Shown piece by piece: positions 50,674 to 57,702 of a stretch of DNA of 64,000 bases. Position numbers and translations under genes: made by a program. Position 1 is the stretch's first letter. Each line of letters starts with the position of its first letter. The DNA lies in assembly GCA_947598155.1 (NCBI GenBank), contig CANQFC010000002.1, forward strand, positions 1 through 64,000, written 5' to 3'. The stretch is from an uncultured Clostridia bacterium. GTDB taxonomy: Bacteria; Bacillota; Clostridia; Oscillospirales; Acutalibacteraceae. A model generated the notes under the pieces. It saw nothing but the letters and a program-made list of their open reading frames with translations. It did not search any database and was not told the DNA's origin.

Positions 50674-52542
50674 ATGACTCGGAATTTTTGCCGCAAGCTT
50701 ATATCCATTGTGTTGTGCGTTTCGTTCATTATAGGTATATTTTGCCTTTTTTCGGCGTCAGCCGCAGAATCATCAGGAACAATCAACAGCGATAAAGTAA
50801 ATATTCGCACCGGTGCCGGGACTGATTTCTCCGTTTTAAAAGACAGCGGAGGAAATAATATTCAGCTCTCGACAGGGCATAACGTTACGGTTCTTCAGAC
50901 TGTTAAAGCAGAAAATGACAAAACGTATGTTTCTTGGTATAAAATTAAATTTACATATAACAAAGCGGAGTACACAGGATACGCTTATTCGCAGTATGTA
51001 ACGATTACACCCGACGAGCATGATTACACAATGCCGGACGGCGTTCCCGAAGAGTACAAGCCATACATTGAAAACATCTTAAAATACTATCCTAAATGGA
51101 AATTCGTTTTTTATGATACGGGGCTCGAATGGTCCTCTCTTTTCGGCTCAAATCAGCAAGGGTACCCCGGCAGAAGCCTTATTCCCGAAAGCAGTCCTAT
51201 TTCATACCGTTCAACGGAGTCCGGCTGTTATGATTGGCGAAAAGATTCTTGGGTTATGCAGGACGCAGGCGGTTGGTATCAGGCAAACACTCAGACTATC
51301 GCTTACTATATGGACCCGAGAAATTTTCTAAATATAAACGATGTGTTTATGTTTGAAAGCCTTTCTTACGACAAGACTACTCAAACGCTTGACGGCGTTG
51401 AAAAAATTCTTGAAGGCTCGTTTATGGACGGCGTTAAGATAAAAAATACCGACAATAAATCCATAACGTATGCGCAGGCGTATATTGAAGCCGCAGAAAA
51501 AACAAAGGTTAGCCCTTATCACCTTGCCTCCCGTACTATTCAGGAGGTCAGTAAAGGCGGCAGTGATTCCGTAAAAGGGCAGGGCGCAGTTGTCGACGAT
51601 AAAGGTACCATAAAGTATAAAGGGTATTATAACTTCTATAATATCGGTGCAAGTCAAGGTGACCACCCGATTGCGAACGGCCTTAAATACGCGTCCGGCG
51701 AAACGTCTTCGGCCGCAAATAAAGAGAAATATATGTTGCCGTGGGATTCGCAGTATAAGGCCATTGTAGGCGGAGCAATTTGGATAGGCAACGGCTACAT
51801 AAACAGCATATACAAACAGAACACTATGTATTTTCAGAAATTTAATACGTCGGGCGGAAATGCCTCTCATCAATATATGGGTAATATTTTAGCGCCGTAT
51901 TATGAGGCAAAGACAATAAGAAATCTTTACAATGAACTCGGTATCCTGAACAAAAGCTTTACTTTTATCATACCTTACTACAAAAATATGCCCAAGACCG
52001 CCTGCAAGCTTCCCTCAAGCAGTAACGCCAATCCCAATAACTGGTTAAAAGCGCTGTATTTTATAGACAATTCCACAGACAAGGATTACATTTCCGGCTT
52101 TGACGGGGCAACATTGAACTGGGATGTTGGCACGCTTAAATCAAATAGCTTTACGGTTAAGGCAACTCCCGTAAACTCTCACGCCAAAGTGAGCGGCGTT
52201 GGTAAAATAACGCTGAAAGAGGGCAAAAATACGGTAAAAGTAGTTGTTACTGCCGAAAACGGCGATAAGCGAACTTATTCAATTACCGTCAATGTTACCG
52301 AATCCCCGCCCGTTACTGAGCCGCCTACGCCAACATCGCCGGATATTGTCATCGGTGACGTTGATATGAACGGCAAAATAGAAATAGCCGACGCGCTTTA
52401 TATCTTTAAGCATAAATCCGGTGAAAAAACTCTTTCTGCCAATGCGCAAAAGGCGGCTGACACAAACAAAAACGGGAATGTCGATATAGGCGACGCATTA
52501 TTTATTTTCAAATATAAAAGCGGGGAAATTAGCAAATTTTAG
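50674..52542 (+). CDS. Secreted SH3-glucosaminidase-dockerin cell-wall hydrolase
   Basis: 622 residues. Signal peptide (1-31); bacterial SH3 (about 35-112, VNIRTGAGTDFSVL); a GH73-like N-acetylglucosaminidase domain (about 205-410) with candidate catalytic E291 in HLASRTIQEVS and the YYNFYNIGAS motif; a cadherin-like beta-sandwich (about 455-542); a Pro/Thr linker; and a type I dockerin (560-622) with two calcium loops, DVDMNGKIEIAD and DTNKNGNVDIGD. It should cut peptidoglycan and dock onto a cohesin, plausibly the one at 48112. ATG 50674 after AGGGAGC. Confidence 0.87.
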   Translation: MTRNFCRKLISIVLCVSFIIGIFCLFSASAAESSGTINSDKVNIRTGAGTDFSVLKDSGGNNIQLSTGHNVTVLQTVKAENDKTYVSWYKIKFTYNKAEYTGYAYSQYVTITPDEHDYTMPDGVPEEYKPYIENILKYYPKWKFVFYDTGLEWSSLFGSNQQGYPGRSLIPESSPISYRSTESGCYDWRKDSWVMQDAGGWYQANTQTIAYYMDPRNFLNINDVFMFESLSYDKTTQTLDGVEKILEGSFMDGVKIKNTDNKSITYAQAYIEAAEKTKVSPYHLASRTIQEVSKGGSDSVKGQGAVVDDKGTIKYKGYYNFYNIGASQGDHPIANGLKYASGETSSAANKEKYMLPWDSQYKAIVGGAIWIGNGYINSIYKQNTMYFQKFNTSGGNASHQYMGNILAPYYEAKTIRNLYNELGILNKSFTFIIPYYKNMPKTACKLPSSSNANPNNWLKALYFIDNSTDKDYISGFDGATLNWDVGTLKSNSFTVKATPVNSHAKVSGVGKITLKEGKNTVKVVVTAENGDKRTYSITVNVTESPPVTEPPTPTSPDIVIGDVDMNGKIEIADALYIFKHKSGEKTLSANAQKAADTNKNGNVDIGDALFIFKYKSGEISKF

Positions 52543-52570
52543 GCTACCGCGGATAAACTTAGATAAAAAA

Positions 52571-52608
52571 AGAAAAGCGCGAAAGGCTTATTGCCTCTCG
52601 CGCTTTTT
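52571..52608. terminator. Convergent terminator
   Basis: AAAAGCGCGA/TCGCGCTTTTT with inner GGC/GCC pairs; T-runs on both strands. It serves the dockerin gene (plus) and the anti-sigma gene (minus). Confidence 0.88.
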
Positions 52609-52616
52609 ATGGATAA

Positions 52617-54440
52617 TCAGTCGATTATTTCTTTTTCGTGGGATATTATATTGCCGGAAACAGCGTTAATTTCATAGCTGTATTCATAACCCGCGCAGTC
52701 AAATTCAATTTCATAAACTTGTATGCCGTCGTCACGCTCAAGCTCGCAGGTAAGCCTTTTTGCGTCAGCTGCGGAGACGCCCGCGTGCTTAAAGGCTGCG
52801 GCCTTTGCGGCGTCAGCGCTTATAAGCTTTGAACTGCCCGTATTTCCCGTATTGCCTGTACCTGCGGAGGAAGATTTATAATCGTCGTCCACTTCTTTTT
52901 CGTGGGATAATACTTTGCCTGAAACGGCGTCAATTTCATAGCTGTATTCATAACCTGCGCAGTCAAATTCAACGTCATAAACCTGCTTACCGTTCTCCCA
53001 TTCGAGCTTGCAGGTTATTCTTTTTGCGTTGGCCGCGGAGACGCCCGCGTGTCTGAAAGCCGCTGATTTTGCGGCGTCGGCGCCTATAAGATTTGAACTG
53101 CCCGTATTGCCTGTGCCGCCTGCGCTTGCAGAGGGAAATGTATAATCATCGTCTATTTCTCTATCGTGGGATATTATTTTGCCGGAAGTAGCGTCAATTT
53201 CATAGCTGTATTCATAACCCGTGCAGTCAAATTCAACGTCATAAACCTGCCTGCCGTTCTCCCATTCGAGCTTGCAGGTAACTTTTTTTGCGTTGGCCGC
53301 GGAGACGCCCGCGTGTTTGAAGGCCGCTGATTTTGCGGCGTCGGCGCCTATCAGCTTAGAACTGCCTGTATTGCCTGTATTGCCAGTGTTACCTGTGTTA
53401 CCTGTGTTACCTGTATTGCCTGTGTTACCCGCGTTTCCGGAGGAAGGTTTAACATCATCGTCTTTTTCCTTTTCACCGGATATTATCTTGCCGGATACCG
53501 CGTCAATGTCGTAACTGTATTCAAAACCGTTGCATTTAAATTCTATCTCATATACCATTATGCCCGATTCAAAATCTATTTCACAGCTGTAAGCGTAAAT
53601 GTCGGATTCTGCCGCGCCCACGTGGTTTAGGGCAATTTCTTTGGCCTTTGATTCACCGATGTATCCTTTGTCGCTTGCGGTACCGACAGATTCAACGCTG
53701 CCTATGTCTTCCGTACCGTGATTGGCGATGAGATTTAACTCGTTGATGGATAGAGCAACAAGGTCTTCAAATTTATAGCGGCTGTCATTGCTTACTATCT
53801 GCTGAATAAGCTGAGCCTTACCTGCGGAGATGCCGTATTTATCGGCAAGACTTTGTGTATCGTCGTTATGCTGTATGGTTTGGCTGAGAACTGCGCCGCT
53901 GAAAGAATCTGTTTGCAGCAACGAAGCTATCTTATCTGAGAGGCGCTTTTGCATTTCGGCGCTTCTCTCAGAGTTTTTGCCGTCTACGCTGACAAGAATT
54001 GAATTTGAAATGTCGTTAAGGTATCCGTTGCGAAGCATTGAACCTATAAGAGCGTTTACGGAGACGTCAAGCTTACTGCCTTTTAAGTTCATATCGCCCA
54101 GTACGGTTTTCCCGTCTTCATTAAGAGGTATAACTTCAAGTACGCTCTCATTGCGGTTTACCTTGATTTCAATGCTCGGATTTACGTCAAGTGAAACAGT
54201 GGAATCAACGGCGTAATTAGAAGAATAGTAGTTAAATCCGAATACGCCGAGGACTAAAATTACACAAGCCGCGGCTATACCTGCAACATACTTGTAGATA
54301 ACGTTTTTCTTTTTGTTTTCTTTCATAAAAATCACCTCTCCATTTTGTTCAACACAATCTGCTATAACGGAATCAAAAGAGTCCGGCGCGGCATTGTCAA
54401 ATGCCTGCTTGATTTTTGCTTCAATTTGCTTATTGGTCAT
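52617..54440 (-). CDS. RsgI-like transmembrane anti-sigma factor with four PepSY repeats
   Basis: 607 residues from ATG 54440. Cytoplasmic residues 1-48 (a putative sigma-binding segment unlike the usual RsgI N-domain), membrane helix about 50-70, then an RsgI-type ectodomain (75-180) with VSLDVNPSIEI; N87-P88 corresponds to the Asn-Pro bond cleaved autoproteolytically in Clostridium thermocellum RsgI. Four PepSY-like units follow (about 260-324, 363-427, 451-515, 538-603), the last three nearly identical, separated by Gly-Asn-Thr linkers. It overlaps the sigma gene by 11 bases and likely holds it inactive until an outside signal. Confidence 0.82.
   Translation of the reverse strand: MTNKQIEAKIKQAFDNAAPDSFDSVIADCVEQNGEVIFMKENKKKNVIYKYVAGIAAACVILVLGVFGFNYYSSNYAVDSTVSLDVNPSIEIKVNRNESVLEVIPLNEDGKTVLGDMNLKGSKLDVSVNALIGSMLRNGYLNDISNSILVSVDGKNSERSAEMQKRLSDKIASLLQTDSFSGAVLSQTIQHNDDTQSLADKYGISAGKAQLIQQIVSNDSRYKFEDLVALSINELNLIANHGTEDIGSVESVGTASDKGYIGESKAKEIALNHVGAAESDIYAYSCEIDFESGIMVYEIEFKCNGFEYSYDIDAVSGKIISGEKEKDDDVKPSSGNAGNTGNTGNTGNTGNTGNTGNTGSSKLIGADAAKSAAFKHAGVSAANAKKVTCKLEWENGRQVYDVEFDCTGYEYSYEIDATSGKIISHDREIDDDYTFPSASAGGTGNTGSSNLIGADAAKSAAFRHAGVSAANAKRITCKLEWENGKQVYDVEFDCAGYEYSYEIDAVSGKVLSHEKEVDDDYKSSSAGTGNTGNTGSSKLISADAAKAAAFKHAGVSAADAKRLTCELERDDGIQVYEIEFDCAGYEYSYEINAVSGNIISHEKEIID
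52632..53354 (-). repeat. Three near-identical PepSY-coding repeats
   Basis: Units at about 53160-53354, 52896-53096 and 52632-52835 share long identical DNA stretches, pointing to recent tandem duplication or ongoing homogenisation. Confidence 0.85.
53367..53432 (-). repeat. Nine-base minisatellite coding (Gly-Asn-Thr)n
   Basis: About seven copies of a 9-base unit (plus-strand sense TGTTACCTG / TATTGCCTG) coding the linker before the second PepSY unit. Copy number could vary by slippage without breaking the frame. Confidence 0.85.
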
Positions 54441-55011
54441 CACTTTCCCCTCCGTTATATAATTCTCTTAGCTTTTTGATTGACCTGTTGTATTTTGAAA
54501 GAACAGTCGGCAGTGGAATGCCCAAAATTGAAGCGATTTCACGGTGCTTAAACCCTGTCACAGCATGGAGTACTATGATTTGCCGCTCTTCGTCGGAAAG
54601 CGCTTTCATACATTTTTCAAGTACGATTTTGTCATCTGCGGACGCTTGCGGCGGAAGCTCTAAATACAGCTCTCTCTCATCTTGCGGAAAATCGGAAGTT
54701 TTATTTCTTTCTCTCAGCTTTTGTATGCACAAATTATGAGCGATTGTCATTATCCAGGATTTTCCTTTTCCGTTTCCTCGGTAGGAGGGCGCCGCCTTGT
54801 AAATATTTACAAAGCAATCGTGAAGAACGTCCTCAGCGTCATACGTATTTTTGAGAATTGAGAGCGCATAACCGTAAACAGAACTTTTCATAGTTTTGTA
54901 AAGAGTTTCAAAAGCGTCGGTATTTCCTTGGGAAATACTGTAAATCAACTCATCGGGGACATCTGACTGCGTTTCAAGTCCGTTTTTGATAATTGACGTC
55001 AAAATTATCAT
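54430..55011 (-). CDS. ECF-type RNA polymerase sigma factor
   Basis: 193 residues. Region 2 (AFETLYKTMKSSVYGYALSILKNTYDAEDVLHDCFVNIYK) binds the -10 and core enzyme; region 4 (LSDEERQIIVLHAVTGFKHREIASILGIPLPTVLSKYNRSIKKL) binds the -35. It is paired with the overlapping RsgI-like anti-sigma. RsgI proteins normally partner SigI, so an ECF partner is a variation. Probable targets are surface glycan genes nearby, by analogy. ATG 55011 has an AAAGGA site about 11 bases upstream. Confidence 0.9.
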   Translation of the reverse strand: MIILTSIIKNGLETQSDVPDELIYSISQGNTDAFETLYKTMKSSVYGYALSILKNTYDAEDVLHDCFVNIYKAAPSYRGNGKGKSWIMTIAHNLCIQKLRERNKTSDFPQDERELYLELPPQASADDKIVLEKCMKALSDEERQIIVLHAVTGFKHREIASILGIPLPTVLSKYNRSIKKLRELYNGGESDDQ

Positions 55012-55158
55012 AATCGTTTTGTCCTTTCATATAGTTAACGCGGAAATAATGGATTTTATTGCATAAAAAATAAAATTTTTTAAAATTTTTTATCGTAACA
55101 TAAAAATAAACACCAACTCTAATACCATTGTATCAAAATCGGTGTTCAGTTTTTAAAG

Positions 55159-55178
55159 AAACTGTAAGGATACAGTTT
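55159..55178. promoter_or_regulatory. Palindrome upstream of the sigma gene
   Basis: AAACTGTA-AGGA-TACAGTTT, a perfect 8-bp inverted repeat. A second, wider inverted repeat AACACC...GGTGTT spans about 55110-55147. One or both may be control elements of the sigma operon; I find no convincing promoter in 55012-55197. Confidence 0.4.
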
Positions 55179-55197
55179 TAGCTTACGGCGCAATTTT

Positions 55198-55236
55198 AAA
55201 AAAGCTGAGTCCTATGCAAGTTGCTCCGGACTCAGC
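55198..55236 (-). terminator. Terminator of tRNA-Pro
   Basis: Minus strand GCTGAGTCC/GGACTCAGC stem with a 15-base loop, followed by a run of T. Confidence 0.88.
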
Positions 55237-55237
55237 T

Positions 55238-55313
55238 TGGTCCGAGTGGCGAGACTTGAACTCACGGCCTCTTGACCCCCAGTCAAGCGCGCTACCAGCT
55301 GCGCCACACCCGG
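55238..55313 (-). tRNA. tRNA-Pro (anticodon GGG)
   Basis: Acceptor CCGGGTG/CACTCGG, D-arm GGCGCAGCTGGTAGCGC, anticodon stem CTTGA/TCAAG with loop CTGGGGG (GGG), T-loop TTCAAGT and encoded CCA. Confidence 0.96.
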
Positions 55314-55329
55314 ATAACCAACGGCTAAT

Positions 55330-55358
55330 ATATTACCATATAATTTTTATTTTTGCAA
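55330..55358 (-). promoter_or_regulatory. Promoter of tRNA-Pro
   Basis: Minus strand TTGCAA, 17 bases, TAATAT, 17 bases before the mature tRNA. Confidence 0.7.
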
Positions 55359-55398
55359 GCCCTTTTTAAAATTTTATTGCGCCTTTTGATATTTTACT

Positions 55399-55427
55399 TT
55401 GAGTTTTACGGCGCTCTGTGATATAAT
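55399..55427 (+). promoter_or_regulatory. Promoter of the EEP-family gene
   Basis: TTGAGT, 17 bases, TATAAT, followed at 55434 by AAAGGAGGT. Confidence 0.75.
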
Positions 55428-55449
55428 TACAAAAGGAGGTGTTTTATTT

Positions 55450-56364
55450 ATGAAAAAAACGGTTATAAAGGTAATTATTTCGGTTTTGGCTTTGATTATT
55501 GCGGTAATAATCGTTTGGGGAGGGATTATGTTCGCGCCGTATTCTCACTATAAAAAAGCGAAAGAAACGCGCTATATTGATTATGCAGATGAAGATTTAT
55601 CAAATATACGTGTAATGAGCTGTAATCTTCGCTGTATAACTCCTTCGGACTTAGGTAAAAAGAGTTGGTTTTACCGCGCAAACCTTATATTAGACGGAAT
55701 TGTTAACGAAAAACCCGGTATTATCGGATTTCAGGAGGCGACAAAGTGGCAATACTCTTATCTTTGCGACACTTTGCCTGAATACGATTCGGTAATTACA
55801 TATCGCGACAACGCCTTTAATTCCGAGGGCTGTCCGGTATTTTACCGAAAGGATATTTACAATCTCAAGGACAAAGGCTCTTTTTGGCTTTCCGAAACTC
55901 CCGATAAAATGAGCAAGGATTGGGGCGCGGCGTGTTACAGAATATGCACTTATGTAATTTTAGAGGATATTAAGAGCGAAAAACAGTTTGTAATATTCAA
56001 TACTCATCTTGACCACATCAGCGATAAGGCAAGGATAAACGGCATCGCGGTTGTGCTTGATAAAATTGAGAAATTCGGTTCGCTCCCGTCGCTTATTATG
56101 GGTGATTTTAACTGTGAAGAAAATTCCGAAACATACAGAGCAGTTACAGAGAATTTTCTTGACGCGAAATATCAGACAGAAAATACTATGACAAGCTGTA
56201 CTTACCAAAATTTCGGAAAAGCTCTTGACAGAAATTGTATTGACTATTTTATGATTTCTAAAGAGGGCTTTAAGGTAAATTCTTATAAGGTTTCGACCAA
56301 CACTTATGACGGCGTTTATGCCAGCGACCATTTCCCGATTGTAACGAGCTTAACGCTTACTTAA
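55450..56364 (+). CDS. Endonuclease/exonuclease/phosphatase-family protein, membrane-anchored
   Basis: 304 residues from ATG 55450 (AAAGGAGGTGTTTTATTT upstream). One N-terminal membrane helix (about 6-28), then an EEP fold: VMSCNLRC (Asn), GFQEATKWQ (metal Glu), FNTHLDH (His), IMGDFNCEENS (Asp/Asn) and ASDHFPIV (final Asp-His pair) are all intact. EEP members hydrolyse phosphodiesters or sphingolipid and inositol phosphates; outside-facing topology is likely. Substrate unknown. Confidence 0.88.
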   Translation: MKKTVIKVIISVLALIIAVIIVWGGIMFAPYSHYKKAKETRYIDYADEDLSNIRVMSCNLRCITPSDLGKKSWFYRANLILDGIVNEKPGIIGFQEATKWQYSYLCDTLPEYDSVITYRDNAFNSEGCPVFYRKDIYNLKDKGSFWLSETPDKMSKDWGAACYRICTYVILEDIKSEKQFVIFNTHLDHISDKARINGIAVVLDKIEKFGSLPSLIMGDFNCEENSETYRAVTENFLDAKYQTENTMTSCTYQNFGKALDRNCIDYFMISKEGFKVNSYKVSTNTYDGVYASDHFPIVTSLTLT

Positions 56365-56409
56365 TTAAAATAAACAGAGCCGGATTCGTTTCGGCTCTTA
56401 TTTTTTTAC

Positions 56410-56438
56410 TTGACAGGCGAACATTTGTTCTGTATAAT
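56410..56438 (+). promoter_or_regulatory. SOS promoter of dinB with LexA box
   Basis: TTGACA, 17 bases, TATAAT; inside the spacer lies CGAACATTTGTTCT (56418-56431), a GAAC-N4-GTTC palindrome matching the Gram-positive LexA box. LexA bound there would block polymerase. Confidence 0.88.
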
Positions 56439-56461
56439 ATACTCATAGAAGAGGTGGATTT

Positions 56462-57697
56462 ATGGAACGTATAATACTTCACTGTGATTTGAACAATTTT
56501 TATGCGTCTGCCGAGTGCGTAAGAAATCCCGCACTTAAAGGAAAACCGTTAGCGGTTGGCGGCAATGAGAAAGACCGCCACGGAATTGTTTTGGCAAAAT
56601 CAAACGAAGCAAAGAAATTCGGCGTAAAAACAGGCGATAAGCTTTCAGAGGCATACGAAAAATGTAAGGAGTTAATAATATTAAACCCCGATTTTGACCT
56701 GTATTTATCATTTTCAAAGCAGGTAAGAAACATATATGCCCAATATACGGATATGATAGAACCGTTTGGGATTGACGAGGCTTGGCTGGACGTTACTGGC
56801 AGCGTTCGCATTTTCGGGAGCGGAGAGCAAATTGCGAATGAGATAAGAGAACGTGTAAAAAGGGAAATCGGGCTTACAATTTCAGTGGGAGTGTCATTCT
56901 GTAAACCGTTTGCCAAGCTCGGAAGCGATATGAAAAAGCCCGACGCCGTTACCGTAATTTCAAAAGAAAATTTTAGGGAAAAGATTTGGAATTTGCCGAT
57001 AGATTGTCTGCTCTTTGCGGGGAGAAGTACCGTAAAAACGCTGAATAAATACGGAATATACACAATAGGCGAATTTGCGGGTGTTTCACCTGAATTTGCA
57101 AAAAAAATTCTCGGCAAAAACGGGTACAGTCTGTGGACTTCGGCAAACGGAACGGACTCGTCTCCAGTGGCGTTTTACGGCGAAAAACCGCCTATAAAAA
57201 GCGTAGGCAGGGGAATTACCTGTATTGACGACCTGAAAGACAATGAAGAAGTTTTAAGGGTAATCAAGGAGTTGTCGTTTATCGTTTCCGAAAACCTTAT
57301 TTCCGAGAGCTTAGAGGCAAATTCTTTAAATTTGACCGTTAAGACAGACGATCTTGAAATAACATCGTATTCCGCAAATTTTATTTTTCCGACAGATAAT
57401 GAAACGGAAATATGCGAAAATGCCTTTGAGCTTTTTAAAAAGAATTTCAAATGGAAAAAGAATATACGCTCCGTAACAGTTCGAGCATTCAACCTTACGG
57501 GTTATAAAATTCCGCGTCAGATGAGACTTTCATATAATGCGGAACGCCGTGAAAAGCTGAATTTTGAAGAAAAAGCATATATCGGTATAAAGGAAAAATA
57601 CGGCAAAAACGCGGTGTTTTCGGCGGAAAGGCTTAAAGGCACAAAAATGCCGTCAAGTAAACCCGAATATTCGGTTCTGCCGACGGCCTTTAACTGA
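56462..57697 (+). CDS. dinB: Y-family DNA polymerase (DinB/Pol IV-like)
   Basis: 411 residues. Catalytic residues in HCDLNNFYASAECV (Asp and Tyr steric region) and GIDEAWLDVTGS (Asp-Glu), then helix-hairpin-helix (LNKYGIYTIGEFA) and little-finger domain (about 235-360). The C-terminus lacks an obvious beta-clamp QxxLF motif at its very end. It copies damaged DNA; the LexA box makes it damage-inducible. Start ATG 56462 after AGAGGTGGATTT. It ends 5 bases from the convergent ABC-F gene. Confidence 0.93.
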   Translation: MERIILHCDLNNFYASAECVRNPALKGKPLAVGGNEKDRHGIVLAKSNEAKKFGVKTGDKLSEAYEKCKELIILNPDFDLYLSFSKQVRNIYAQYTDMIEPFGIDEAWLDVTGSVRIFGSGEQIANEIRERVKREIGLTISVGVSFCKPFAKLGSDMKKPDAVTVISKENFREKIWNLPIDCLLFAGRSTVKTLNKYGIYTIGEFAGVSPEFAKKILGKNGYSLWTSANGTDSSPVAFYGEKPPIKSVGRGITCIDDLKDNEEVLRVIKELSFIVSENLISESLEANSLNLTVKTDDLEITSYSANFIFPTDNETEICENAFELFKKNFKWKKNIRSVTVRAFNLTGYKIPRQMRLSYNAERREKLNFEEKAYIGIKEKYGKNAVFSAERLKGTKMPSSKPEYSVLPTAFN

Positions 57698-57702
57698 ATG
57701 TT

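Noticed and set aside
53272-53514. Plus-strand frame with (Val-Leu-Pro)n opposite the anti-sigma linker
   Set aside because: Product of the 9-base minisatellite read on the wrong strand.
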